Positions 1 through 8,682 of a stretch of DNA of 64,000 bases are shown here, piece by piece; position 1 is the stretch's first letter, and every line of letters begins with the position of its first letter. The translations under genes and the position numbers were made by a program. The notes under the pieces are model-generated. The model did no database searches. It worked only from the letters and a program-made list of their open reading frames with translations, and had not been told where the DNA came from. Source of the stretch: Salinimicrobium flavum. Lineage in GTDB: Bacteria > Bacteroidota > Bacteroidia > Flavobacteriales > Flavobacteriaceae. Location: the NCBI RefSeq assembly GCF_042684505.1, contig NZ_JBHULT010000011.1, positions 42,923-106,922 of the forward strand, given 5' to 3'.

Positions 1-14
1 TTAATATTATAAAT

Positions 15-1043
15 ATGAAAGAAATAGATCTTAGAAGTGATACGGTCACCAAACCAACTACTGGAATGTTGCAGGCGATCATGAGTGCAGAAGTAGGGGA
101 TGATGTGTATAAAGAAGACCCCTCTGTTAACCGGCTGGAAGAGAAACTTGCGAAAATGTTCGGAATGGACGAAGCCCTGTTCTTTCCCACCGGTAGTATG
201 GCCAACCAGGCAGCCATTAAATTGCACACCCAGCCAGCAGAGCAGCTTATTTGCGATAAATGGGCACATGTGTACAACTATGAAGGAGGTGGCGCTTCGT
301 TTAATAGTGGTGTTTCCTGTAAACTAATAGACGGGAACAGAGGGATGATCACTGCTGCGCAGGTTGAGGAGAATATTAATCCGCCCGACTTTTACCATAG
401 TCCGTTGACTACCCTGGTATGTCTTGAAAACACTACCAACAAAGGGGGCGGTGCCTGTTATGACATGGAGGAGATAAAAAGGATCAGGAAAGTGTGCCAG
501 AAACATAACCTGGGATTCCATCTGGATGGGGCTCGGCTGTTCAATGCTCTGGTGGCAAAGAATGAAGATCCCCGGGAATATGGAAAGTTGTTTGATACTA
601 TCTCAATCTGCCTCTCTAAAGGTTTGGGGACCCCCATGGGATCTGTCCTTATTGGGAATAAAAAGATCATGAAGAACGCCATGCGCGTGAGGAAGGTACT
701 GGGCGGCGGAATGCGCCAGGTGGGCTATATGGCCGCTGCCGGGATCTATGCCCTTGATCACCAGGTAGAGCGACTTGCTGAAGATCATAGGAGGGCTTCG
801 GAAATTGCTTCAGTTCTTCAGGGAATGGCTTATGTAGGAGAAGTGGAACCGGTGGAGACCAATATTGTAATCTTTTATCTGCAGGATCCTTCAGCTGAAG
901 AAAAGTTTATGAAGCAGCTTCAAAAGAACAATATCAGGATAAGTAATATGGGACAAGGGAAGTTAAGGATCGTAACCCATTTGGATTATTCCGGAGAAAT
1001 GCATCAAAAATTCCTGGAGGTCCTAAAAAATATAGGGAGTTAA
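15..1043 (+). CDS. ltaE: Low-specificity L-threonine aldolase
   Basis: PLP enzyme of fold type I that cleaves L-threonine or L-allo-threonine to glycine and acetaldehyde in the cytoplasm. The N-terminus carries the family signature DLRSDTVTKPT (about residues 5-15), and the PLP lysine is K202 in the SICLSKGLGTPMGS stretch. HLDGARLFNA (about 168-177) is the PLP-ring Asp region. The 342-residue length is normal for the family. The start at 15 is well placed for the conserved N-terminus, but only 14 bases of upstream sequence are present, so its promoter is outside the window. It is monocistronic and followed by a strong hairpin terminator. Confidence 0.95.
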   Translation: MKEIDLRSDTVTKPTTGMLQAIMSAEVGDDVYKEDPSVNRLEEKLAKMFGMDEALFFPTGSMANQAAIKLHTQPAEQLICDKWAHVYNYEGGGASFNSGVSCKLIDGNRGMITAAQVEENINPPDFYHSPLTTLVCLENTTNKGGGACYDMEEIKRIRKVCQKHNLGFHLDGARLFNALVAKNEDPREYGKLFDTISICLSKGLGTPMGSVLIGNKKIMKNAMRVRKVLGGGMRQVGYMAAAGIYALDHQVERLAEDHRRASEIASVLQGMAYVGEVEPVETNIVIFYLQDPSAEEKFMKQLQKNNIRISNMGQGKLRIVTHLDYSGEMHQKFLEVLKNIGS

Positions 1044-1047
1044 TAAA

Positions 1048-1090
1048 AATAAATACCCTTCAAAAATGTTTTTTTTGGAGGGTATTTATT
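1048..1090 (+). terminator. Rho-independent terminator after ltaE
   Basis: A perfect 12-bp inverted repeat (arms 1048-1059 and 1079-1090) encloses a T-rich loop, five bases after the ltaE stop codon. The AT-rich flanks would let it act in both directions, so it also separates ltaE from the convergent ybaB gene. Confidence 0.7.
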
Positions 1091-1162
1091 CTTAAAACTT
1101 CAGGAAGTTGACGGTAAAAAGAGATGAGGTTATTTAATAAACCCAGATCGCAAATTTCAAAT

Positions 1163-1492
1163 TTACCCGTTCAACATATCGTTCATCCCGGGAATGTCGG
1201 GCATTCCTTCCTTGGCAACAGCGGCCAGTTCGGCTTCATTGACCTCAGTAGCTTTTTTGATCGCCTTGTTCAGGGTCAACACCAGATAGTCTTCCAATTG
1301 CTCCTTATCTTCCAGGAGTTCATCGGCAATATTGATATTCTTTATCTCCCTGTCGGCAGTAATGGTAACCTTTAGCAGACCGTCGCTTGATTCTTCATCT
1401 ATAAGTACGGTTTTAAGACGCTCCTTTGTCTCTTCAACTTTTTTCTGGGTCTCTTTGATCTTATTCATCATACCCATCATATCTCCAAACAT
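1163..1492 (-). CDS. YbaB/EbfC family nucleoid-associated protein
   Basis: Small DNA-binding protein of the YbaB/EbfC family, which forms dimers with a tweezer-like fold. The 109 residues include a Met-rich N-terminus (MFGDMMGMMNKIKETQKKVEE), a charged helix, and the conserved middle segment SDGLLKVTITADREIKNI; the C-terminus PDIPGMNDML is typical of family members. It is not next to dnaX or recR, its usual partners in other phyla. Two TAnnTTTG-like boxes lie upstream on the minus strand (around 1515-1532), divergent from the peptidase gene. Confidence 0.9.
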   Translation of the reverse strand: MFGDMMGMMNKIKETQKKVEETKERLKTVLIDEESSDGLLKVTITADREIKNINIADELLEDKEQLEDYLVLTLNKAIKKATEVNEAELAAVAKEGMPDIPGMNDMLNG

Positions 1493-1587
1493 ATTTTCAA
1501 TTTTTGATTGTTCTTACAAAACTACCAAAATTAGGTTTTATAATAGAAGTTGCCCCCCTAGTTTTAAGTTTTCTTTATTAGAAATCT

Positions 1588-1595
1588 TACCTTTG
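1588..1595 (+). promoter_or_regulatory. Flavobacterial -7 box before oligopeptidase B
   Basis: TACCTTTG is an exact match to the Bacteroidota -7 consensus TAnnTTTG and lies 24 bases before the start codon at 1619. I do not see a convincing TTG -33 element. Confidence 0.5.
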
Positions 1596-1618
1596 CGGAA
1601 GGTCCTTAATATGAAAAA

Positions 1619-3685
1619 ATGAAAGTTGCCGATAAAGGAATTATTGCCCCTCAGGTAAAGAAATTACCGGTGGAACTTAAGATGCACGACGATGTTCGTA
1701 TTGATAATTATTTCTGGTTACGGGAAAGGGATAACCCTGAAGTGGTAGATTATCTCACACGTGAAAATCTATATAATGATCAAATGACCGCTCACACCAA
1801 AGAGCTCCAGGAAAACCTTTTTCAGGAAATGAAAAGCCGCATTAAGGAAGATGATTCCTCTGTTCCTTATAAACTTCACGGCTATTGGTATATTACCAGG
1901 TATAAAAAAGGGAAAGATTATCCAATCTACTCACGAAAAAAAGAAACTTTAGACGCCCCCGAGGAAATCCTTTTCGATGTGAACGAAATGGCCAAAGGTT
2001 TTGATTATTATCAGCTTGGCGGATTAAATGTTAGTCCAGACAACAAACTGATCGCTTTTGCTGTTGACACGGTGAGCCGAAGGAAATACACCATCCAGAT
2101 AAAAAATATTGAAACCGGGGAGATCCTTCCCCTTAAGATCGAGAATACTTCCGGTGGCTCCACCTGGGCAAATGACAATAAAACCCTTTTCTATGCCCGC
2201 AAGGATGAAGAAACCCTTAGGAGTGATAAGATCTATAAACATTGTTTAGGAACAGATCCTGAAGATGATGAACTGGTTTTCTATGAAGAGGACGAAACTT
2301 TTCATACCTACGTATATAAATCAAAGTCTGACAAATATGTGATCATAGGATCAAGTAGTACACTTACCTCTGAATACCGTTTTTTGGATGCAGATCATCC
2401 TGAAGGGGAGTTCAGAATTGTGCAACCCAGGATTAGGGGTATGGAATACAGTATCTCGCATTACGAAGACTTTTTCTATATACTTACCAATAAAGATGGT
2501 GCTACCAATTTTCGGCTTATGCTGGCTCCGGTGGAAGATCCGGGAGAAGATAACTGGGTAGATGTTTTACCTCATCGCAAGGAGGTACTGCTGGAAGATA
2601 TTGATCTCTTCAAGGATTTTCTGGTGGTGAGTGAACGCCGGGATGGCCTGAACAAGATCAAGGTTATGAGATGGGATGGAACTGAATCCTACTACATTCC
2701 TTTTGATAATGAGACCTATACGGCCTTCACAGGCACCAACCCTGATTTTGATACAGAGATCCTTCGCTACACATACAATTCCCTTTCTACTCCTACACAG
2801 GTGGTAGATTTTAATATGAAGACACGGGAAAAAGATGTGAAGAAGGAACAACAAGTACTGGGCGATTTTAATAAAGAGAACTATATTTCAGACCGGATAT
2901 GGGCAACTGCCCGGGACGGCTCAAAGATACCCATGACTTTGGTCCATAGAAAAGGCCTGAAAAGAGATGGCTCTAATCCTGTTCTGCAATATGCATACGG
3001 ATCTTATGGGTCAACTATTGATCCTTATTTTTCGACAGTAAGGTTAAGCCTGCTCGACCGCGGATTTATATTTGTCATTGCTCACATAAGGGGTGGGGAA
3101 TACCTGGGTAGAAAATGGTATGAGGATGGTAAACTACTTAAAAAGCTGAATACGTTCACAGATTTTGTGGATTGTTCCCAGCACCTTATCAACGAAAACT
3201 ATACCTCTCCACAGCATCTTTATGCCAGCGGGGGGAGTGCCGGCGGACTATTAATGGGGGTGGTGGCAAATATTGCCCCGCACCTGTACAATGGGATCAT
3301 CGCAACTGTGCCTTTCGTAGACGTGGTGACCACTATGCTTGATGAGAGCATTCCTCTTACGACCGGGGAATATGATGAATGGGGAAATCCAAACCTGAAG
3401 GAATTTTATCACTACATGAAATCCTATTCTCCATACGATAATGTGGTGGCGCAGGATTATCCTAATATTTTAGTTACTACGGGCTTACATGATTCACAGG
3501 TTCAATACTGGGAGCCTGCCAAATGGGTCGCAAAACTCAGAGAGTTGAAGACAGATAAGAACAAGCTGCTGTTCCACACCAACATGGAAGCTGGTCACGG
3601 AGGAGCTTCAGGTCGTTTTGAGGCGCTTAGAGAAGTGGCAGAAGAGTATGCATTTCTACTGGATTTAGAGGGAATTACCCGATAA
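1619..3685 (+). CDS. ptrB: S9A family serine peptidase (oligopeptidase B)
   Basis: Prolyl-oligopeptidase-family serine peptidase of 688 residues, probably cleaving short peptides after basic residues. The N-terminal two-thirds is the beta-propeller gate (begins VKKLPVELKMHDDVRIDNYFWLR), and the C-terminal third is the alpha/beta-hydrolase domain. The nucleophile is S540 in GGSAGG, and the catalytic His is at about 660 in EAGHGG. RGGEYLGRKWYEDG (around 490-503) is a conserved S9A segment. No signal peptide is visible, so it is probably cytoplasmic. Oligopeptidase B rather than prolyl endopeptidase is inferred from overall sequence style. An overlapping ATG at 1611 runs straight into a stop, supporting 1619 as the start. 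Confidence 0.92.
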   Translation: MKVADKGIIAPQVKKLPVELKMHDDVRIDNYFWLRERDNPEVVDYLTRENLYNDQMTAHTKELQENLFQEMKSRIKEDDSSVPYKLHGYWYITRYKKGKDYPIYSRKKETLDAPEEILFDVNEMAKGFDYYQLGGLNVSPDNKLIAFAVDTVSRRKYTIQIKNIETGEILPLKIENTSGGSTWANDNKTLFYARKDEETLRSDKIYKHCLGTDPEDDELVFYEEDETFHTYVYKSKSDKYVIIGSSSTLTSEYRFLDADHPEGEFRIVQPRIRGMEYSISHYEDFFYILTNKDGATNFRLMLAPVEDPGEDNWVDVLPHRKEVLLEDIDLFKDFLVVSERRDGLNKIKVMRWDGTESYYIPFDNETYTAFTGTNPDFDTEILRYTYNSLSTPTQVVDFNMKTREKDVKKEQQVLGDFNKENYISDRIWATARDGSKIPMTLVHRKGLKRDGSNPVLQYAYGSYGSTIDPYFSTVRLSLLDRGFIFVIAHIRGGEYLGRKWYEDGKLLKKLNTFTDFVDCSQHLINENYTSPQHLYASGGSAGGLLMGVVANIAPHLYNGIIATVPFVDVVTTMLDESIPLTTGEYDEWGNPNLKEFYHYMKSYSPYDNVVAQDYPNILVTTGLHDSQVQYWEPAKWVAKLRELKTDKNKLLFHTNMEAGHGGASGRFEALREVAEEYAFLLDLEGITR

Positions 3686-3773
3686 TTAAAATATTTGACT
3701 TAAATTTGTCTCGTTTTGTAGTCCTGTTTTTATACTTTCTAAAAGCCAGGATTACTGTAGATAACTTCAATTT

Positions 3774-4814
3774 ATGAGAGAAGATTTACAGGTTTTTGAT
3801 AACGTATTACAGCTAATCGGTAATACCCCCCTAATTCAGTTAAACCGGATCACCCAGGAATACCAAGGAGAATTTTTCGCGAAAGTAGAAGCATTCAATC
3901 CCGGCCATTCGACCAAAGACAGGATTGCCCTGTACATTATAGAAGAGGCCGAGAAAAAAGGTATTTTAAAACCGGGAGATACAATAATCGAAACTACATC
4001 GGGCAACACCGGCTTTAGTATAGCTATGGTGAGCATTATAAAAGGTTATGAATGTATCCTTGCCGTAAGTTCGAAGTCTTCAAAAGACAAGATCGATATG
4101 CTGCGTTCCATGGGTGCCAAGGTATATGTTTGCCCTGCTAACGTTACTGCAGATGACCCGCGCTCCTATTACCAGGTGGCAAAAAGAATGCATGACGAAA
4201 TCAAAGGTTCTGTCTACATTAATCAGTATTTCAACGAGCTTAATATCGAAGCTCATTATAAGACCACGGGCCCTGAGATCTGGAAGCAGACTGAAGGAAA
4301 GATAACTCATCTTGTTGCCTGCAGCGGAACAGGAGGCACCATTTCGGGAACCGCAAAATATCTTAAAGAGCAGAATCCTTCCATTCGTGTCATTGGAATT
4401 GACGCCTATGGTTCGGTGCTTAAAAAATATCATGAAACCAAAGAATTCGATGCTGCGGAAATCTACCCTTACCGTATTGAAGGACTTGGAAAAAACCTTA
4501 TTCCCACTGCAACAGATTTTGACATTATTGACCAGTTCGTAAAGGTTACAGATGAAGAGAGTGCCCATACCGCCCGTCAGCTTGCCAAAACCGAAGGTCT
4601 TTTTGTTGGTTACACCAGTGGTGCCGCTGTTCAGGGAGTCAAGCAACTCGCTGAAGAAGGGGAATTTGATAAGAACAGTAAGGTGGTAGTGATCTTCCCA
4701 GATCACGGTTCCCGCTATATGAGCAAGGTCTTTAGTGATGACTGGATGACTGAGCAGGGCTTCTTCGACAGCAAACACGAAAAAACCAGTAACAGGATTG
4801 AATTTATTAAATAA
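3774..4814 (+). CDS. PLP-dependent cysteine synthase family protein (possible cysteate synthase)
   Basis: Fold-type II PLP enzyme of the CysK/CysM family, 346 residues. The PLP lysine is K48 in NPGHSTKDR, the substrate-binding loop TSGNTG is at 75-80, and the phosphate-binding loop GTGGTISG is near 185. The C-terminus has PDHGSRYMSKVF, found in CysM-like members. Known relatives make cysteine from O-acetylserine or O-phosphoserine. Its position directly before a cysteate/serine-type acyltransferase suggests it may instead make cysteate for sulfonolipids, but plain cysteine synthase activity cannot be excluded. A gap of 227 bases separates it from the next gene, so the two may be separately transcribed. 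Confidence 0.8.
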   Translation: MREDLQVFDNVLQLIGNTPLIQLNRITQEYQGEFFAKVEAFNPGHSTKDRIALYIIEEAEKKGILKPGDTIIETTSGNTGFSIAMVSIIKGYECILAVSSKSSKDKIDMLRSMGAKVYVCPANVTADDPRSYYQVAKRMHDEIKGSVYINQYFNELNIEAHYKTTGPEIWKQTEGKITHLVACSGTGGTISGTAKYLKEQNPSIRVIGIDAYGSVLKKYHETKEFDAAEIYPYRIEGLGKNLIPTATDFDIIDQFVKVTDEESAHTARQLAKTEGLFVGYTSGAAVQGVKQLAEEGEFDKNSKVVVIFPDHGSRYMSKVFSDDWMTEQGFFDSKHEKTSNRIEFIK

Positions 4815-5041
4815 GATCGGGCAGCGATCCTGATCTTTCCGGTGCCACCTCTCAGTGGTTTTCCGAAAAGGAGATTTTTCTTAATATTTTATATTCCAGC
4901 AAGTTATCCTGAAACCTCCAAGCAGAGGGAGGAAGTGTTAAATATTCACGAACCATATGTTTTTCAGGGTTGTATGGGACAAGAAAATTATGCAGTTGCT
5001 ATTAATTTCTTACTTTTGCTGTAAGTTAAAAAAACTATAAA

Positions 5042-6301
5042 ATGGCAGATTTATTTGACAAAATATACAGGGATAAGGGACCGTTGGGAAAATGGGCAGA
5101 GCAGGCAGAAGGATACTTTGTATTCCCTAAGCTTGAAGGACCTATCTCTAACCGTATGAAGTTCCAGGGACAGGATGTGATCACCTGGAGTATTAATGAC
5201 TACCTGGGGCTTGCCAATCACCCGGAAGTACGAAAAGTTGATGCCGAGGCAGCCGCAGAATACGGTTCTGCGTACCCTATGGGAGCAAGAATGATGAGTG
5301 GTCATACAGATATGCATGAAAAACTGCAGGATGAACTTGCTTCTTTTGTTAGTAAAGAAGCTGCCTATTTGCTTAATTTTGGTTATCAGGGAATGGTTTC
5401 CACCATTGACGCCCTGGTTTCTAAAAAAGATGTGATCGTATATGATGTGGATGCTCACGCCTGTATAATTGACGGGGTACGCTTGCACCTGGGTCAACGT
5501 TTTACCTTTAAGCACAATGATCTTGAGAGTATAGAAAAGAACCTGCAACGTGCTGAAAAGATAGTAGAGCAGACCGGAGGAGGGATCCTTGTGATCTCTG
5601 AAGGTGTTTTTGGAATGCGCGGAGAGCAGGGAAAACTGAAAGAAATAGTTGCCCTTAAAGAAAAATACGATTTCAGGTTATTTGTAGATGACGCTCATGG
5701 ATTCGGAACTCTTGGAGCAACCGGTGCAGGAGCCGGTGAAGAACAAGGCGTACAGGACGGTATTGACGTATACTTCGCAACTTTTGCAAAATCACTGGCA
5801 AGCACGGGTGCGTTTATTGCAGCCGACCAGGAGATCATAGATTATCTAAAATATAATCTGCGCTCTCAAATGTTCGCCAAATCTCTTCAAATGCAACTCG
5901 TGATAGGAGCACTTAAGAGACTGGAGATGCTGAGGACTATGCCTGAACTTAAAGAAAAGCTTTGGGAGAATGTAAATGCACTTCAAAACGGTCTGAAAGA
6001 AAGAGGATTTGATATTGGTACTACCCAGAGTTGTGTGACCCCGGTTTATCTTAAAGGAAGTATACCGGAAGCTATGGCTCTTGTGAAAGACCTGAGGGAG
6101 AACCATGGGATATTCTGTTCTATTGTGGTCTATCCGGTAATTCCAAAAGGGTTGATCCTGCTTAGGCTTATTCCTACGGCTACACATACTCTTGAGGATG
6201 TAGAAGAGAGCCTTGCTGCCTTCTCTGCTATTAGGGAGCGCCTCGAAAATGGAACCTACAGAAGACTTTCTGCTGCAGTTGCTGCTGCTATGGAAAAATA
6301 A
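5042..6301 (+). CDS. Alpha-oxoamine synthase family acyltransferase (possible cysteate fatty acyltransferase)
   Basis: PLP-dependent Claisen-type condensing enzyme of the AONS/KBL/SPT family, 419 residues, which joins an amino acid to an acyl-CoA or acyl-ACP with loss of CO2. The PLP lysine is K250 in TFAKSLASTGAF; FVDDAHGFGTLG (around 223-234) binds the cofactor ring; an SAYPMGARMMSGH segment lies near 78-90. In Bacteroidota, members of this type are serine palmitoyltransferases or the cysteate fatty acyltransferases (CapA/SulA) that start capnine synthesis. The preceding cysteine-synthase-like gene favours the second role. It ends before a strong terminator. The exact substrate is inference. 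Confidence 0.8.
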   Translation: MADLFDKIYRDKGPLGKWAEQAEGYFVFPKLEGPISNRMKFQGQDVITWSINDYLGLANHPEVRKVDAEAAAEYGSAYPMGARMMSGHTDMHEKLQDELASFVSKEAAYLLNFGYQGMVSTIDALVSKKDVIVYDVDAHACIIDGVRLHLGQRFTFKHNDLESIEKNLQRAEKIVEQTGGGILVISEGVFGMRGEQGKLKEIVALKEKYDFRLFVDDAHGFGTLGATGAGAGEEQGVQDGIDVYFATFAKSLASTGAFIAADQEIIDYLKYNLRSQMFAKSLQMQLVIGALKRLEMLRTMPELKEKLWENVNALQNGLKERGFDIGTTQSCVTPVYLKGSIPEAMALVKDLRENHGIFCSIVVYPVIPKGLILLRLIPTATHTLEDVEESLAAFSAIRERLENGTYRRLSAAVAAAMEK

Positions 6302-6322
6302 TAAATCTTAATATATAATTTT

Positions 6323-6350
6323 AAAAATCCCCTGAAAAGGGGATTTTTTT
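6323..6350 (+). terminator. Rho-independent terminator after the acyltransferase gene
   Basis: AAAAATCCCC pairs with GGGGATTTTT around a six-base loop, with the T tract continuing to 6350. It lies 22 bases after the stop codon. Confidence 0.85.
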
Positions 6351-6462
6351 ATGTTCTGTTTTTTTAAACTGTAAGAAGTTTATAAAAAGTTTAATATAAA
6401 AAGAGAATCAGAATTGTAATTTATATAGATGAATATAAGTAGGTTAATTAAAATTTCAACAA

Positions 6463-7077
6463 ATGAAAGACATAAAAGTGGCTGTGATCTATTATAGTTC
6501 CACAGGAACAAACTATCAAATGGCCCGGTGGGCACATGAAGCTGCAAAAGCAGCAGGGGTAAAGGAAGTTAGATTGAGAAAGGTCCGGGAACTGGCTCCA
6601 CAGGAAGCCATCGCTGAAAACAAAGAATGGCAGAAGCATGTGGAGCATACAAAGGATGTTGAAGTAGCTTCCATGGATGATCTTGAGTGGGCCGATGCTT
6701 ATATCTTTAGTGCCCCGACCCGCTATGGGAACCTTCCTTCCCAATTCCAGAGTTTTCTCGACATGACAGGTGGTTTGTGGTCAAGCGGTAAACTCGCCAA
6801 TAAGGTAGTGAGCGGAATGACCAGTGCAAGTAATGATCATGGAGGCCAGGAATCCACCTTATTAACCCTTTACAAAACCATGCTCCACTGGGGTGCCATT
6901 GTTGCTGCTCCGGGATATACTCATGACACCATTTTTGGCGCCGGAGGTAACCCCTATGGAATAAGTGTTACTGCAGGTAAGGGGAGTTTGGGAAATGAAG
7001 TGAAAGAAGGCATTTTTCACCAGGTAAAAAGGACCATTGAAATTGCCGGATGGCTCAAAACCGGAAAAAACCTTTAA
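6463..7077 (+). CDS. wrbA: NAD(P)H:quinone oxidoreductase, WrbA type
   Basis: Flavodoxin-fold FMN enzyme that carries out two-electron reduction of quinones. The phosphate-binding loop is YYSSTGTNYQMA (residues 10-21), followed by the family motif SAPTRYGNLPSQFQSFLDMTGGLW (about 86-109; SAPTRYG is the diagnostic part) and SNDHGGQESTLLTLY. The 204-residue length is typical for WrbA. It lies just before the MarR regulator and could be part of the same redox-stress response, although no copy of the MarR palindrome is seen upstream of it. Confidence 0.92.
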   Translation: MKDIKVAVIYYSSTGTNYQMARWAHEAAKAAGVKEVRLRKVRELAPQEAIAENKEWQKHVEHTKDVEVASMDDLEWADAYIFSAPTRYGNLPSQFQSFLDMTGGLWSSGKLANKVVSGMTSASNDHGGQESTLLTLYKTMLHWGAIVAAPGYTHDTIFGAGGNPYGISVTAGKGSLGNEVKEGIFHQVKRTIEIAGWLKTGKNL

Positions 7078-7120
7078 CTAAACTTTAGAATAATAATTTT
7101 TAAGATTAAAATTTTATCTA

Positions 7121-7137
7121 TACATTTGTACATACAA
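7121..7137 (+). promoter_or_regulatory. marR promoter -7 box overlapped by a palindromic operator
   Basis: TACATTTG (7121-7128) is a perfect TAnnTTTG box 27 bases before the marR start. The palindrome TTGTA-CA-TACAA (7126-7137) overlaps its 3' end, as expected of an autorepressing MarR operator. An almost identical palindrome lies before yceI at 7619-7630. Confidence 0.65.
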
Positions 7138-7154
7138 TTAAAGTATATACATCA

Positions 7155-7601
7155 ATGTCTTCAGAAATTCAATCTCTAAGCTTAGACCAGAAAATCCGAA
7201 CCGGGGTCATAGAACTTATGGTTACCGGTAACTGGGTGCAGGAGCAGCTTTCTGAAGCTTTGAAACCGCATAATCTTTCTATTGCTCAATTTAATGTATT
7301 AAGGATCCTAAGAGGGCAGAAGGGGAAACCCGCTTCACTCTCATATGTAAGTGACAGGATGATCCATAAGATGAGCAATACCACCAGGCTGGTCGATAAG
7401 TTGCTTGAAAAGGGTTTAGTTGAAAGAATTGTTTGTCCCGAAAATAGAAGGAAAGTGGAGATCACTATTACTCAGGACGGATTGGACCTTTTAAAAATTG
7501 TTGACAAAGTGATTGATGAAGCACAAAATAACTTGTTGTCAAATCTGAACCAGGAAGAGATCGACCAATTGATCCTCCTTTTAAAGAAACTAAAAGAATA
7601 A
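7155..7601 (+). CDS. MarR family transcriptional regulator
   Basis: Winged-helix dimeric regulator of 148 residues. The N-terminal helix (about 7-30) is followed by the HTH region around 45-80 (SIAQFNVLRILRGQ, then MSNTTRLVDKLLEKGLVER) and the wing with ENRRKVEITITQDG. MarR proteins normally repress neighbouring stress or efflux genes and release DNA on binding a ligand or on oxidation. No cysteine is placed for a classical OhrR-type switch: the single Cys is in RIVCPENRR. It is followed 68 bases later by yceI, and both have the same palindrome at their promoter, so it probably controls itself and yceI. Confidence 0.9.
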   Translation: MSSEIQSLSLDQKIRTGVIELMVTGNWVQEQLSEALKPHNLSIAQFNVLRILRGQKGKPASLSYVSDRMIHKMSNTTRLVDKLLEKGLVERIVCPENRRKVEITITQDGLDLLKIVDKVIDEAQNNLLSNLNQEEIDQLILLLKKLKE

Positions 7602-7618
7602 AATTTTTGCGCTAATTG

Positions 7619-7630
7619 TTGTGCATACAA
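7619..7630 (+). promoter_or_regulatory. Second MarR-type operator, upstream of yceI
   Basis: TTGTG-CA-TACAA differs by one base from the palindrome at 7126-7137 and lies 40 bases before the yceI start codon. Shared sites at two neighbouring promoters suggest co-regulation by the MarR protein. Confidence 0.6.
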
Positions 7631-7669
7631 ATGAAGTAGTTACAATTATTAATTTAAAACAATGAAAAA

Positions 7670-8242
7670 ATGAAAAACAGAATTTTAACAGCAGCAGCAC
7701 CGGTATTGATCTTAACCACTCTTTCCTTTACCAGCATCAAGAAAGAGGTAGACATTAAGGCAAGCACGGTTGAATGGACAGGTAAAAAGATAACTGGAGC
7801 TTCCCATACAGGAAATATACAGCTAAAGGAAGCTTACCTGAATCTTTCTGAGGAAGGAGAACTTATAGGTGGAGAATTCGTAATGAACATGAATTCAATT
7901 GTGGTGACAGACCTTACAGGGGAGTATAAAACCAAACTGGAAAACCATTTGAATGACGACGATTTCTTTGGCGTAAGCAAGTACCCTACGTCAAAACTTG
8001 TAATTACAGATGTTGAGCCTAAAGGCAATAACCTTTACGAAGTAACCGGAAACCTTACGATCAAAGGAAAAACCGAACCGGTCACTTTTGAAATGAAAGT
8101 AGAGGAGGGAAGTGCGACCGCTACAGTAAGTATTGACAGGACCAAGTATGGTATTCGTTATGGTTCAGGCAGCTTCTTTTCCAACCTTGGAGATAATACC
8201 ATAAACAATAAATTTATGCTTGACGTGAACCTCAGGTTCTAG
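7670..8242 (+). CDS. YceI family secreted lipid-binding protein
   Basis: YceI-domain lipocalin-like beta-barrel of 190 residues, exported to the periplasm. A signal peptide covers roughly residues 1-22 (NRILTAAAPVLILTTLSF). The mature part shows the YceI pattern: VEWTGKKITGASHTGNIQLKEA near the start, LENHLNDDDFFGVSKYPTSKL in the middle (LKSxDFFdvekyP-type motif), and SIDRTKYGIRYGSGSFF near the end. Family members bind isoprenoid quinones or fatty-acid-like molecules. It lies in a MarR-linked pair, a common arrangement in Flavobacteriia. Confidence 0.92.
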   Translation: MKNRILTAAAPVLILTTLSFTSIKKEVDIKASTVEWTGKKITGASHTGNIQLKEAYLNLSEEGELIGGEFVMNMNSIVVTDLTGEYKTKLENHLNDDDFFGVSKYPTSKLVITDVEPKGNNLYEVTGNLTIKGKTEPVTFEMKVEEGSATATVSIDRTKYGIRYGSGSFFSNLGDNTINNKFMLDVNLRF

Positions 8243-8260
8243 AAGACACCCGTTAGAAAG

Positions 8261-8292
8261 AGAGGTTGAAATTTTTTTCAGCCTCTTTTTTT
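8261..8292. terminator. Bidirectional hairpin terminator between yceI and the DUF3037 gene
   Basis: AGAGGTTGAA pairs with TTCAGCCTCT through one G-T pair, followed by nine T residues. It ends the yceI transcript from the left and lies just past the stop of the convergent DUF3037 gene. Confidence 0.75.
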
Positions 8293-8298
8293 TTATTC

Positions 8299-8682
8299 TT
8301 ATAAGACCAGGTCTTCAAAAAGTCGCTGCAGTGTTTTATCCAGTTCGCCGCAAAGCCCGGGATGCGGACGGGAAGTCTGAATTACCGAACTTCTTACTGC
8401 TGTAAGCCACCTGAACCTCGAAGCGATATCCATTTGTGCAATGGGACCACCTTCTTTATCTCCCCGACAGATCTTCTCAAAGGATTCCAGGTTTTTTTCG
8501 AGTTGCTCAATGTCCAGTTCCTCAGAAAGTATCGCAAGTTTTGTTTTATCAAGTCGATAAAGAACCTTCAAATAATTTTCTTTTTTACAAAACAGCACAA
8601 TCCCCACATTAAGGAATTCTTCTCTTTCCACCCGCGGCACTACACGAATTACTGAATATTCATATAAGCTTTTGTCTTGCAT
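8299..8682 (-). CDS. DUF3037 domain-containing protein
   Basis: A 127-residue protein matching the DUF3037 family (SLYEYSVIRVVPRVEREEFLNVGIVLFC at the N-terminus, AVRSSVIQTSRPHPGL towards the end). Its function is unknown. Its start overlaps the end of the HipA-like kinase gene by 23 bases, and this pair is a recurrent genome neighbourhood, so it is probably the partner, possibly antitoxin-like, of that kinase. No signal peptide or membrane segment is visible. Confidence 0.85.
   Translation of the reverse strand: MQDKSLYEYSVIRVVPRVEREEFLNVGIVLFCKKENYLKVLYRLDKTKLAILSEELDIEQLEKNLESFEKICRGDKEGGPIAQMDIASRFRWLTAVRSSVIQTSRPHPGLCGELDKTLQRLFEDLVL

Noticed and set aside
4080..4778. 232-codon frame antisense to the cysteine-synthase-like gene
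   Set aside because: It is a shadow of a clear PLP enzyme gene, with Cys/Phe-rich composition and no recognisable domain.
4812..4836. Imperfect hairpin after the cysteine-synthase-like gene
   Set aside because: The 9-bp stem has a mismatch and only a very short T run, so I would not call it a terminator.
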